From the NCBI RefSeq assembly GCF_006385785.1, contig NZ_VFSH01000002.1, forward strand, positions 59,393 through 123,392: a stretch of DNA of 64,000 nucleotides, read 5' to 3'. The stretch's first letter is position 1. Every line of letters starts with the position of its first letter. The notes below the pieces were generated by a model, which saw only the letters and a list, made by a program, of their open reading frames with translations, was not told the DNA's origin and ran no database searches. The stretch comes from Streptococcus shenyangsis. Its GTDB lineage: Bacteria > Bacillota > Bacilli > Lactobacillales > Streptococcaceae. The position numbers were made by a program, and so were the translations under genes. Of this stretch, positions 10,981 through 20,346 are shown in pieces.

Positions 10981-11458
10981 AGGCTGTCAAAATTTCTTCT
11001 TGTAAACCGAACATCTCCGCTTCTTCTTCTGGAGTGTAGTGATCATAGCCATTGATATGTAAAAAGCCGTGTACTGCCAAGAAGCCCATCTCACGCTCAA
11101 AGCTGTGACCATATTCCTCAGCCTGCTCATGAGCCTTATCTATAGAGATGAACAGTTCCCCAATATAGGCATCAAACTCAGACATCATCTCTGCTAATTC
11201 TGGATTTTCAAGCAAATCCTCTTCGTCAAAGGCAATTTCCAACTCTGGCTTATACTCAAGGCTGATAACATCTGTCGGACGGTCGGTGTCACGGTACTCC
11301 AGATTGAGTTCATGGCTACGCTCGTTGGTCACAAAAGTGACTGCCATCTCCTTGTCTTCTTTGCCTAATTTTTGGGATGCAAATTCCAAAATTTCTTGGG
11401 TTTGTTGCAACATTTCTTTTGAAACTTGACCAGTTTCATCTACCATTTCAATATACAT
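10961..11458 (-). CDS. ybeY: Endoribonuclease YbeY (16S rRNA maturation)
   Basis: 165 residues. C-terminal metal motif H-x3-H-x5-H in [11 protein letters not shown] and the conserved core [15 protein letters not shown]. YbeY takes part in 16S 3' end maturation and 70S quality control. It is the first gene of the ybeY-dgkA-era-mutM-coaE-pmrA-rpmG run and is divergent from rqcH/pavA; the promoter must lie in 11459-11530. Confidence 0.95.
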   Translation of the reverse strand: MYIEMVDETGQVSKEMLQQTQEILEFASQKLGKEDKEMAVTFVTNERSHELNLEYRDTDRPTDVISLEYKPELEIAFDEEDLLENPELAEMMSEFDAYIGELFISIDKAHEQAEEYGHSFEREMGFLAVHGFLHINGYDHYTPEEEAEMFGLQEEILTAYGLTRQ

Positions 11459-11503
11459 GTGCTTCTCGTTTCTCTTTACTTGGCTTTATTATACCACATT
11501 TCC

Positions 11504-11532
11504 ATGATTTTATTCTACCTTTTTGATATAAT
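11504..11532 (+). promoter_or_regulatory. promoter of rqcH/pavA
   Basis: Extended -10 TGATATAAT (-10 hexamer 11527-11532) with a weak -35 (ATGATT, 11504-11509) at 17 bp. The expected start is near 11539, about 24 nt before the ATG. Confidence 0.6.
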
Positions 11533-11562
11533 ACTATGGAATACAATCACAAGGAGAGAACG

Positions 11563-13218
11563 ATGTCATTTGACGGATTTTTTTTACACCACATGGTTGA
11601 GGAATTGCGAAGAGAGTTAGTGAACGGTCGCATTCAGAAAATCAATCAACCTTTTGAACAAGAGTTGGTCTTGCAAATCCGCAGCAATCGCCAAAGTCAT
11701 CGCCTGCTCCTTTCTGCCCATCCAGTTTTTGGACGCATTCAGCTGACCCAAACGACCTTTGAAAATCCAGCCCAACCTTCTACCTTTATCATGGTCTTGA
11801 GAAAGTATTTGCAGGGGGCCCTGATTGAGTCTATTGAGCAGATTGAAAATGACCGTATTGTGGAAATCACGGTTTCCAATAAAAACGAGATTGGAGACCA
11901 TATTCAGGCTACCTTGATTATCGAAGTCATGGGTAAACACAGTAATATTCTACTGGTTAATAAGAGTAGTCACAAAATTCTCGAAGTCATTAAACACGTC
12001 GGCTTTTCACAAAATAGCTACCGCACCTTGCTGCCTGGGTCGACCTATATCGCTCCGCCAAGCACGAAATCACTCAATCCTTTCACCATCAAGGACGAGA
12101 AACTCTTTGAAATCCTGCAAACACAGGAAACAACAGCTAAAAACCTTCAAAGTCTCTTTCAAGGTCTGGGACGTGATACGGTAAATGAATTGGAAAGGAT
12201 ACTGGTTAGTAAAAAACTTTCCACTTTCCGAAACTTTTTCAGTCAAGAAACCAAGCCCTGCTTGACAGAGACATCCTTCAGTCCAGTTCCTTTTGCAAAT
12301 CAGGTGGGAGAACATTTTACCAGTCTTTCTGATTTGTTGGACACCTACTACAAAGATAAGGCTGAGCGAGACCGTGTCAAACAGCAAGCCAGTGAACTCA
12401 TTCGTCGTGTTGAAAATGAACTTCAAAAAAATCGCCATAAGCTGAAAAAACAAGAAAAAGAATTATTGGCGACAGACAATGCTGAAGAATTCCGTCAAAA
12501 AGGGGAATTGCTGACAACATTCCTTCATCAAGTGCCTAACGACCAAGACCAGGTTATCCTAGACAACTACTACACCAACCAACCTATCACGATTGCGCTT
12601 GATAAGGCCTTAACTCCCAGCCAGAATGCCCAACGCTATTTTAAACGCTATCAGAAACTCAAAGAAGCTGTCAAATACTTAACTGATCTGCTTGAAGAAA
12701 CTAAGGCAACCATTCTCTATCTGGAAAGTGTCGAAACTGTCCTCAACCAAGCTGGACTGGAAGAAATCGCTGAAATCCGTGAAGAATTGATACAAACAGG
12801 TTTTATCCGCAGAAGACAACGGGAGAAAATCCAGAAACGCAAGAAACCAGAACAGTATCTGGCCAGCGATGGCAAGACCATCATCTATGTTGGACGAAAC
12901 AATCTTCAAAATGAGGAATTGACCTTTAAAATGGCTCGTAAGGAGGAACTTTGGTTCCATGCCAAGGACATACCTGGAAGCCATGTTGTCATCTCAGGCA
13001 ATCTTGACCCATCCGATGAAGTCAAAACAGACGCAGCTGAGCTGGCCGCCTACTTCTCTCAAGGTCGCCTGTCAAATCTGGTTCAGGTAGATATGATTGA
13101 AGTCAAGAAACTCAATAAACCAACTGGTGGAAAACCAGGCTTTGTCACTTACACAGGACAAAAGACCCTCCGCGTTACACCAGACCCAGAAAAAATCGCA
13201 TCCATGAAAAAATCCTGA
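11563..13218 (+). CDS. rqcH: NFACT-family RqcH / fibronectin-binding protein PavA
   Basis: 551 residues. NFACT-N domain (starts MSFDGFFLHHMVEEL), long coiled coil in the middle (about 275-420, rich in K/E/Q), and NFACT-R near 440-520 (YVGRNNLQNEELTFKMARK, DIPGSHVVI). Family members act in ribosome quality control by recruiting tRNA-Ala to stalled 50S subunits (RqcH). The pneumococcal orthologue was named PavA for fibronectin binding and has no signal peptide or LPXTG, as here. I start at the ATG after AAGGAG (11563); the ATG nine codons upstream is closer to the promoter and lacks a ribosome site. Confidence 0.95.
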   Translation: MSFDGFFLHHMVEELRRELVNGRIQKINQPFEQELVLQIRSNRQSHRLLLSAHPVFGRIQLTQTTFENPAQPSTFIMVLRKYLQGALIESIEQIENDRIVEITVSNKNEIGDHIQATLIIEVMGKHSNILLVNKSSHKILEVIKHVGFSQNSYRTLLPGSTYIAPPSTKSLNPFTIKDEKLFEILQTQETTAKNLQSLFQGLGRDTVNELERILVSKKLSTFRNFFSQETKPCLTETSFSPVPFANQVGEHFTSLSDLLDTYYKDKAERDRVKQQASELIRRVENELQKNRHKLKKQEKELLATDNAEEFRQKGELLTTFLHQVPNDQDQVILDNYYTNQPITIALDKALTPSQNAQRYFKRYQKLKEAVKYLTDLLEETKATILYLESVETVLNQAGLEEIAEIREELIQTGFIRRRQREKIQKRKKPEQYLASDGKTIIYVGRNNLQNEELTFKMARKEELWFHAKDIPGSHVVISGNLDPSDEVKTDAAELAAYFSQGRLSNLVQVDMIEVKKLNKPTGGKPGFVTYTGQKTLRVTPDPEKIASMKKS

Positions 13219-13241
13219 TTTTACTTGAAATCAGGATTTTT
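13209..13241. terminator. bidirectional terminator between rqcH/pavA and lytB
   Basis: AATCCTGATTT (13211-13221) / AAATCAGGATT (13228-13238), loop of 6. T-run on the + side and A-run (T-run for the minus strand) on the other side. It overlaps the rqcH stop and serves converging rqcH and lytB transcripts. Confidence 0.8.
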
Positions 13242-13278
13242 AACATACTATTCACTCAAATCATATTCAATTATAGGA

Positions 13279-14991
13279 CTAATCTTTGCCACCTAGTTTT
13301 TCATTAATTTTCATCATTACACTAGCAATTTTTTCGCCCCAATAAGGATCTGAGGCATATTCTACATTCATACCAGAAGCCTTATTGCCAAGGAAAGTTC
13401 TGCCCCTATCGATGTAATTTTCCTTAATCCACTTGGTTGCACCTAAAATTCCCTTATCCACATCATCAAATGTCTTGGCAGAAAGGTAAGGGGTCGTATC
13501 ATAGGCTGCAATTCCAAAGAAATTATTCTTATCTTTGGCAATATTACTTCTTCCCCAGTCACTTTCTAAGGCACTATGGGCAAGGAGATAGAGGGCATTG
13601 ATATGGTAATGTTCTTCAGCTTCCTTAAAGGTAGCGCCCTTATTCTCCAAGAGACTATTGTTAATATTTAACAGACTAAATACCTTATCCAAGTCTTCAG
13701 CACTATAGTTTGTAGCCTCTGTCAAGTCTTTGAAAAGGAAGGGATTTTCAAGGTTAAAACCATCAAAATGCAGTCCATCTGCCGAATAATATTTCTTGCC
13801 TACTTCCATATCAGAAAGATGAGAAGCTACTGGGATACTAGCATTCTGAGCCACATAGTGATAAAAACGGTGTCCATCACTCTCATAATAAGGGATAAAA
13901 TCCTTACTAGAATCTAGTGCTTGTAAATCTTCTGTTTTCATGTAGCCTGACAAACCAGAAACAGTAATAGCCAAGCGCTTGTCATCACTTTTTCTATCCT
14001 TATCTAGCCAGACGACACTACCTTGTGATATATAGGAAAGCTTTTCACCATCTGCATTATAAATATTTGCTGTGACAGGAACTACTTGATAATAAGAAGC
14101 ATTTTCATTTGTAGCTTTTTCTCCAAGCCATTTACCATCATTTCCAAGCTGATAACCATCTACTGTCTCATTTTTTGCCATGTAGCCGCCAGATTTGAAG
14201 TAGTACCAGGCTTGACTTTTAGCATCGTATAGCCATTCTTTCTCAGCCATTTTCCCATCAGATTTGAGATAAAACCAAGACTCCTTATCCCAAATCCATT
14301 CATTTACTGCCATATAGCCACCTGATTTTAGATAATAATAGTGAGCATTTTCGAAAATCCATTCTTTCTCAGCATGATTTCCATTTTCTTTAATGTAAAA
14401 CCAAGATTGGTATTGTTTGTCATAAAGCCAACCTTGCTGTACTTTGGCACCACTAGCATTCACATAAGCCAGATCAATCCACTGACTTGTTAGTAAATAA
14501 CCACCTGATTTGAAATAATAGTCCTTGCCCTTGATTTGGAGCCATTCTTTCTCTGCGTGCTGTCCATCTGCTTTGATATAAAACCAAGCGTCGTATTGAG
14601 AATCAAATACCCAGTCTTCTATTACTTTGGCACCTGTTGCACCAACATAGGAAGTTCCTACCCAAGCATTTCTTTTCATCTTTCCATTTTGGTCAAGATA
14701 ATAGAAAGCTCCCTTGTCTTCTACCCATTCTGACTTGGCCATATAGCCACCAGATTTGAGGTAAAAATAGTCGTCACCTTGCTTCAACCATTCATTTTCA
14801 GCATAGTTAGCATCTGCTTTTATATAAAACCAAGATTGATAATGAGCATCAAAAACCCACTCATTAGCTGCTGGACTTCCATCCGCTTTCAGATATTGTT
14901 TTCCTTGCCAAGTACCATCACTTGCCATTACACCCTCTGGACTAGCTAAGAAAAATAGCAGAGCTAAAAAAACAAATCTCAATTTCTTCAT
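13279..14991 (-). CDS. lytB: Choline-binding endo-beta-N-acetylglucosaminidase LytB
   Basis: 570 residues. Signal peptide (1-23), then about 12-13 choline-binding repeats of about 20 residues (W-x-FYIKADG, YFYLKSGGYMA types, residues about 25-290), an SH3-like region (about 295-370) and a C-terminal GH73 catalytic domain. HSALESDWGRS holds Glu476, 95 residues from the C-terminus like Glu564 of the 658-residue pneumococcal LytB I remember. LytB cuts peptidoglycan glycan strands at the poles to separate daughter cells and is held on the surface by teichoic-acid phosphocholine. The repeat region is shorter than in pneumococcus. Confidence 0.94.
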   Translation of the reverse strand: MKKLRFVFLALLFFLASPEGVMASDGTWQGKQYLKADGSPAANEWVFDAHYQSWFYIKADANYAENEWLKQGDDYFYLKSGGYMAKSEWVEDKGAFYYLDQNGKMKRNAWVGTSYVGATGAKVIEDWVFDSQYDAWFYIKADGQHAEKEWLQIKGKDYYFKSGGYLLTSQWIDLAYVNASGAKVQQGWLYDKQYQSWFYIKENGNHAEKEWIFENAHYYYLKSGGYMAVNEWIWDKESWFYLKSDGKMAEKEWLYDAKSQAWYYFKSGGYMAKNETVDGYQLGNDGKWLGEKATNENASYYQVVPVTANIYNADGEKLSYISQGSVVWLDKDRKSDDKRLAITVSGLSGYMKTEDLQALDSSKDFIPYYESDGHRFYHYVAQNASIPVASHLSDMEVGKKYYSADGLHFDGFNLENPFLFKDLTEATNYSAEDLDKVFSLLNINNSLLENKGATFKEAEEHYHINALYLLAHSALESDWGRSNIAKDKNNFFGIAAYDTTPYLSAKTFDDVDKGILGATKWIKENYIDRGRTFLGNKASGMNVEYASDPYWGEKIASVMMKINEKLGGKD

Positions 14992-15020
14992 AAACTTTCT
15001 TCCTCTGTTCTTTCTACTTT

Positions 15021-15029
15021 ATTGTATCA
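15021..15029 (-). promoter_or_regulatory. lytB extended -10 promoter
   Basis: Minus-strand TGATACAAT 30 nt before the lytB start. No convincing -35 at 16-18 bp, so it probably relies on the extended -10. Confidence 0.45.
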
Positions 15030-15059
15030 AAATTCTCTATAATCAACATTACAAACTGA

Positions 15060-15083
15060 TAAAAAATCAAGAACAGATTGATT
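15060..15083 (-). terminator. short terminator after pyrDb
   Basis: AATCAA (15065-15070)/TTGATT (15078-15083) stem with a 7-nt loop, followed on the minus strand by a T-run. Short stem, so probably leaky. Confidence 0.5.
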
Positions 15084-15088
15084 GCAGT

Positions 15089-16838
<1,750 letters not shown>

Positions 16839-16850
16839 GACTTTTCCTCC

Positions 16851-16865
16851 TTAAATTTTAAGGGG
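16851..16865 (-). promoter_or_regulatory. palindrome overlapping the pyrK ribosome site
   Basis: CCTTAAA/TTTAAGG inverted repeat with one central base covers the start of AAGGAGG. In the readthrough transcript it could partly hide the Shine-Dalgarno. Function inferred only. Confidence 0.35.
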
Positions 16866-16872
16866 ACCAGAC

Positions 16873-16902
16873 AAAGAAAAGACCTTGCTAGTGCAAGGCC
16901 TC
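16873..16902 (-). terminator. pyr attenuator terminator
   Basis: Minus-strand GGCCTTGC-ACTA-GCAAGGTC (8-bp stem with one G-U, 16881-16900) followed by TTTTCTTT. Together with the PyrR-binding element upstream this is the transcription attenuator of pyrK-pyrDb. Confidence 0.85.
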
Positions 16903-16985
16903 AGTTAAAATCGTACAACAGAAGAGAGCACACTCAAAAAGTCTCCTCTAGAAAATTGCACTATTCTTTTATCTGACACCTTGTG

Positions 16986-16999
16986 AGTCTCTCTGGACT
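16986..16999 (-). promoter_or_regulatory. PyrR-binding element
   Basis: Minus-strand AGTCCAGAGAGACT matches the PyrR anti-antiterminator consensus (ARUCCNGNGAGRYU-like) and lies 25 nt after the -10. UMP-bound PyrR would stabilise this hairpin and let the downstream terminator form, shutting pyrK-pyrDb off when pyrimidines are plentiful. Confidence 0.85.
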
Positions 17000-17023
17000 C
17001 CCCTTAAAGGTTAAATTTTTACT

Positions 17024-17052
17024 AGTATACTCTTTCAGATAAAAAAAGTCAA
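17024..17052 (-). promoter_or_regulatory. pyrK-pyrDb promoter
   Basis: TTGACT (17052-17047), 17-bp spacer, TATACT (17029-17024) on the minus strand. The -35 lies inside the 3' arm of the gloA terminator. Confidence 0.85.
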
Positions 17053-17077
17053 GTAGAAAACGAACATTCTACTTGAC
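17041..17077 (-). terminator. gloA terminator
   Basis: Perfect 11-bp stem GTCAAGTAGAA (17048-17058)/TTCTACTTGAC (17067-17077) with an 8-nt loop, then seven T on the minus strand. Confidence 0.9.
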
Positions 17078-17086
17078 TTCACGAGA

Positions 17087-17467
17087 TTATTTTTCACGAA
17101 TGACTTCGACCTTGTAGCCATCAGGGTCTTTGACAAAGTAATAGTTTGGTGCAGTTCCTGGTAGACCATTTGGCTCAGTCACTTCATAGCCTTTGGCACT
17201 GTGCTCTTGATGAAGAGCTTCAAGATCAGGTGTACTGAGGGCGATATGGGCAAACCCATCTCCAACCACATAAGGACCATGATCGTAGTTATAAGTCAAC
17301 TCCAACTCATAGTCGTCACCCTCAAGTCCTAGATAGACAATTGTGAAGGCATGGTCTGGAAAATCTCTGCGACGCAATTCTTTAAAACCAAAAGCATCTT
17401 GATAAAATGCGATTGATTTTTCAAGATTTTCTACTCGCAAGCAAGTGTGTAGCATTTTTGAAGCCAT
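17087..17467 (-). CDS. gloA: Lactoylglutathione lyase (glyoxalase I)
   Basis: 126 residues, a single VOC fold of two beta-alpha-beta3 units. The metal ligands expected in the family are visible as His in MLHTCLRV, Glu in YELELTYN, His in GFAHIALS and Glu in YKVEVIREK. It isomerises the hemithioacetal of methylglyoxal and thiol. The start lies only about 20 nt after the rplT terminator, with GGAG at 6 nt, so expression probably depends on readthrough from infC-rpmI-rplT. Confidence 0.9.
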   Translation of the reverse strand: MASKMLHTCLRVENLEKSIAFYQDAFGFKELRRRDFPDHAFTIVYLGLEGDDYELELTYNYDHGPYVVGDGFAHIALSTPDLEALHQEHSAKGYEVTEPNGLPGTAPNYYFVKDPDGYKVEVIREK

Positions 17468-17485
17468 TTTTTTCTCCTTTATTTT

Positions 17486-17516
17486 TAAAAAGACTGGGAC
17501 AATCCTGTTCCAGTCT
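17486..17516 (-). terminator. terminator after rplT
   Basis: AGACTGG (17491-17497)/CCAGTCT (17510-17516) hairpin followed on the minus strand by TTTTT. Confidence 0.8.
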
Positions 17517-17525
17517 CATCAGTTA

Positions 17526-17885
17526 TTATTTACCAAGTTTTGCTTTAGCTGCATCTGCAAGAGCTGTGAAAGCTGCTGCATCGTTAACAGCCAAGTCAGC
17601 AAGCATTTTACGGTTAACTTCGATCTCAGCCAATTTCAAACCATGCATCAATTGTGAGTATGAAAGTCCGTTCATACGAGCTGCCGCGTTGATACGAGTG
17701 ATCCACAATTTGCGGAAGTCACGTTTTTTCTGACGACGGTCACGGTATGCATAGTAGTAAGAGTTCATTACTTGTTCTTTTGCAGTACGGAACAAGATGT
17801 GTTTAGCTCCATAGTAACCTTTTGCTAATTTAAGAATACGTTTACGACGTTTGCGTGATACAACGCCACCTTTAACACGTGCCAT
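17526..17885 (-). CDS. rplT: 50S ribosomal protein L20
   Basis: 119 residues, normal length, with basic N-terminal extension [20 protein letters not shown] and the globular C-terminal part. L20 is an early 50S assembly protein and in Firmicutes represses its own operon by binding the leader upstream of infC. Last of infC-rpmI-rplT. Confidence 0.98.
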   Translation of the reverse strand: MARVKGGVVSRKRRKRILKLAKGYYGAKHILFRTAKEQVMNSYYYAYRDRRQKKRDFRKLWITRINAAARMNGLSYSQLMHGLKLAEIEVNRKMLADLAVNDAAAFTALADAAKAKLGK

Positions 17886-17936
17886 GTTTTATTTCCTCCA
17901 AATATTTCCTAGAATTCTTTACTTACAGTCAAACTA

Positions 17937-18137
17937 TTATTTCAAGCGAGTAAGCATTGCTTTGATACGTTTGTAATCTCCTGAATGCACCATAGATGCT
18001 TTACGAAGATGACGACGTTGTTTCTTAGTTTTTCCGTGGAAACGGTGAGAAGTGTAAGCACGGAAACGTTTAAGTCCACCAGAACCTGTACGTTTGAAAC
18101 GTTTAGCTGATGCGCGGTGTGTTTTTTGTTTTGGCAT
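17937..18137 (-). CDS. rpmI: 50S ribosomal protein L35
   Basis: 66 residues. [20 protein letters not shown] start and the basic [15 protein letters not shown] core are diagnostic. Cotranscribed between infC and rplT; GGAG lies 7 nt before the ATG. Confidence 0.98.
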   Translation of the reverse strand: MPKQKTHRASAKRFKRTGSGGLKRFRAYTSHRFHGKTKKQRRHLRKASMVHSGDYKRIKAMLTRLK

Positions 18138-18169
18138 GATTTTTTCTCCTTTATTTAACTTTCTGACAA

Positions 18170-18700
18170 TTATTTTTTGTCAGTCGCTGGCGCCAATTGC
18201 ATGAACATTTGACGTCCATCCATTTTAGCACGTTGTTCGATGATGGCAATATCTTGAGTTGCTTCAGCAAACTCGGCTAAAACTTTTGCACCAATCTCTT
18301 TATGGGTAATCATACGACCCTTAAAGCGAATAGATACCTTAACTTTATTTCCTTTTTCAAGGAATTTGCGTGCATTGCGAAGTTTTGTATCAAAGTCACC
18401 CTTGTCAATAGTTGGACTTAGACGAACTTCTTTCACAGTAACAACACTTTGTTTTTTACGTTGTTCTTTTTGCTTCTTCTGGTACTCAAATTTGAACTTA
18501 CCGTAGTCCATAATTTTTGCAACAGGCGGTTTGGCTTGGGGTTGAATCAATACTAGGTCAACATTAGCATTATCAGCCAAAGCTTGCGCTTCACTGAGTG
18601 GCTTAATGCCTAGTTGTTCTCCTTCAAGACCAATCAAGCGAACTTCACGTACACGAATCTCATCATTGATGAATAAGTCTTGCTTTGCTATGGTTTTCAC
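18170..18700 (-). CDS. infC: Translation initiation factor IF-3
   Basis: About 176 residues. N-domain [18 protein letters not shown], linker, C-domain [20 protein letters not shown] and [13 protein letters not shown]-3 checks start codons and keeps 30S free of 50S. There is no ATG start: candidates are GTG at 18700 or ATA at 18691, the latter spaced 8 nt from AGAGG. A TTG at 18727 would lie in the T-run of the leader terminator and is unlikely. A non-AUG start fits the known autocontrol of infC by IF-3 discrimination. First gene of infC-rpmI-rplT. Confidence 0.93.
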
Positions 18701-18850
18701 CTCTTTTGTTTTATTAGAGAAAAACAATAGCGGACTCGTAAATATACAAGCCCGCACGTTATGATAGCGTTTCTTAGAAACTTTTCATCCGTAGGGCCAG
18801 GCAACTTAATGTCACAAGGCGAGAAGCTCTCACTTCTGCTTTTCTCAACT
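18701..18850 (-). promoter_or_regulatory. L20-type leader with attenuator
   Basis: The transcript leader contains GAGAAGCTCTCACTTCTGC-type pairing (plus strand 18820-18840), a conserved-looking core reading GCCTTGTGACATTAAGTTGC, and a terminator hairpin GCGGGCTTGTA/TACGAGTCCGC (18730-18755) followed by TATTGTTTTTCTC. This is the layout of the L20/infC leader of Firmicutes, where free L20 favours termination. I recognise it by pattern and could not run a covariance search. Confidence 0.75.
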
Positions 18851-18855
18851 TTTAT

Positions 18856-18884
18856 ATGATACCAAGTTTTCTAGCCCTTGTCAA
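18856..18884 (-). promoter_or_regulatory. infC-rpmI-rplT promoter
   Basis: Minus-strand TTGACA (18884-18879), 17-bp spacer, TATCAT (18861-18856). Consensus -35. Confidence 0.85.
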
Positions 18885-18942
18885 GATAAAAAGTTATTTT
18901 TTTGAAAAGTTTGTGTTTGTATTTTTCATTGATTTCCTAATC

Positions 18943-18973
18943 AAAAAGAGAGAATCAAGTTGATTCCCTCTCT
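18943..18973 (-). terminator. terminator after the ABC permease remnant
   Basis: AGAGAGAATCAA (18947-18958)/TTGATTCCCTCTCT (18960-18973) with one bulge, T-run on the minus strand. Still intact although the genes before it are broken. Confidence 0.8.
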
Positions 18974-19007
18974 ATGTTAGTTTTTACTTATTTTCCCTAT
19001 AGGAAAG

Positions 19008-19856
19008 CTAGGATCTATTAAAAAATTCTTTTTTCTGTGAACTTCCCCATCTTTCGATAAATAGAATCCCCACTAACAAAAGGATAATCAGGCAAGGAAG
19101 TAAGACTATCCCCATGCTCCAATTCAGATTGACATTATCAATTTGCTTAGGTAATCTTCCAGACAAAATCTCCACTGAACGCAAGTAAGTAAAGGGAATC
19201 AGATGTGCAATCCTTTGAAGAGGCTGAATTGTTTGGATGCCAAACAATAAGCCAACAATCCCAATGAGTGAAAGAAAAAGGACAGGCATTTTTTGCTTGA
19301 AAAAGTAAGCAATCAAGTACACTACTTCCACAATGACGATAAAGGCTAAGAAAGCTAAGAACAAGCCAGGAAATAACACATCTTGTATCTTTCCAATAGT
19401 TACCTCTTGATTCACTAAGCTATAAATCGGGTAGGGATAATCTAACTGTCCAAAACCACTTATCAGACTTCCCACTAGAAAAGAAAATCCGCTGATTCCG
19501 ATAAACAGTACAGTTACATAACCCACTCCAACTCCAAGAGAGGACATTGCAAATGTCACTTTTGAAAAAGGATATAACTGAGCTGTGTCCAGATGATTTT
19601 GATATCTTTCTGCAAATAGTTGCGTTAGCATAAAAATAATAGCAATCACAAACAAGGTTGGGATGATAGCCTCTAAAATCCAGATAATCTGATCAATCCC
19701 GTGGATCGGAAACTCCAAAGTATGTGCTTTTATGTTCAAGGGATACAGGGCTTGGTAAATCTTTCGTTGGCGGTCAACCGCCATTTTAAAGTCAGAGCTA
19801 ACAGTCGGGTTATTTGATATCATTTCATAATTCTTCTCTTCATCTTGCCACTGCAA
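19008..19856 (-). pseudogene. ABC transporter permease, N-terminally deleted
   Basis: The open frame gives 282 residues from a TTG, but coding-like sequence continues upstream (EAYYLQWQDEEKNYEM). About five membrane segments are visible (roughly IIWILEAIIPTLFVIAIIF, the GVGVGYVTVLFIGISGFSF region, LFLAFLAFIVIVEVVYLIA, VLFLSLIGIVGLLFG, IVLLPCLIILLLVGILF). ABC-2-like permeases of this kind start with one membrane helix and a large outside domain, both missing here. The sequence is joined directly to the Walker A region of an ATPase gene, so a deletion removed the rest of the ATPase and the permease start. The specific substrate is unknown. Confidence 0.75.
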
Positions 19857-19984
19857 ATAGTAAGCTTCTTTCCAGAGCCATTGATAGCAAGAATACCATA
19901 AATCCTACCCTTTTCAAATGTAAAATCAACATCTTGTAAAATGACTTGTCGCGTTTTTAAGGTCACATGAGTAAGCTGCAACAT
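19820..19984 (-). pseudogene. ABC transporter ATPase, truncated after Walker A
   Basis: Starts MLQLTHVTLKTRQVILQDVD behind GGAGG and reaches a P-loop (ILAINGSGK), then changes at the junction with the permease sequence into 15 unrelated codons and TGA; 54 residues in total. The rest of the ATPase (Q-loop, LSGGQ, Walker B) is gone. The two frames overlap at the breakpoint near 19865-19875, so the hybrid makes neither protein. Confidence 0.8.
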
Positions 19985-20004
19985 ATCTAGCCCTCCTTTT
20001 TGGA

Positions 20005-20220
20005 TTAATAGCCTCCGCTGTAGTAGTTTAGTACCTCATAACGATCGTAATTCCAGCCAGAACCAACTTTATACTCAGAATAGCTATCATAACGAGACTG
20101 TGATAGTTCGTACTATACTTTCCAATCATACCGATAAGTTTTAAGGACGCTCACAGCAGATACACTGGACTAAAAAAGACCAATAGATCATAAACTAACT
20201 AATTAAACGGTTTTTGCTAA
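20005..20220 (-). pseudogene. remnant of a small secreted Tyr/Gly-rich peptide
   Basis: In one frame the minus strand reads a signal-peptide-like stretch (LVSL, stop, SIGLF, stop, SSVSA) followed by a Tyr-rich tail with one more stop, ending KVGSGWNYDRYEVLNYYSGGY. Three in-frame stops show it is dead. Order peptide-ATPase-permease is that of lactococcin-972-like bacteriocin loci, but I do not see enough similarity to claim that family. The rest of 19985-20346 holds only the promoter below. Confidence 0.35.
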
Positions 20221-20269
20221 TTTTTAATGGTTTTATTGCATTTATATCTTTAATATTGAACACGCTTTC

Positions 20270-20298
20270 ATTATATCGTTTTTATCATTATTATGCAA
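20270..20298 (-). promoter_or_regulatory. promoter of the decayed peptide/ABC locus
   Basis: Minus-strand TTGCAT (20298-20293), 17-bp spacer, TATAAT (20275-20270). It looks functional despite the broken genes behind it. Confidence 0.65.
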
Positions 20299-20346
20299 CA
20301 GATTTTTGGTTTTTGTTTTCTTACTAATCTATAACAACTTTTCCTC

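Noticed and set aside
14536..14733. Plus-strand ORFs opposite lytB and other genes
   Set aside because: Shadows of real minus-strand genes without ribosome sites or recognisable protein features.
18701..18757. Longer infC reading frame, including TTG at 18727
   Set aside because: It runs through the attenuator hairpin and its T-run, and no ribosome site is positioned for it.
20028..20129. 33-codon hydrophobic ORF on the minus strand
   Set aside because: It is a different frame of the dead Tyr-rich peptide, has no ribosome site and no reason to be conserved.
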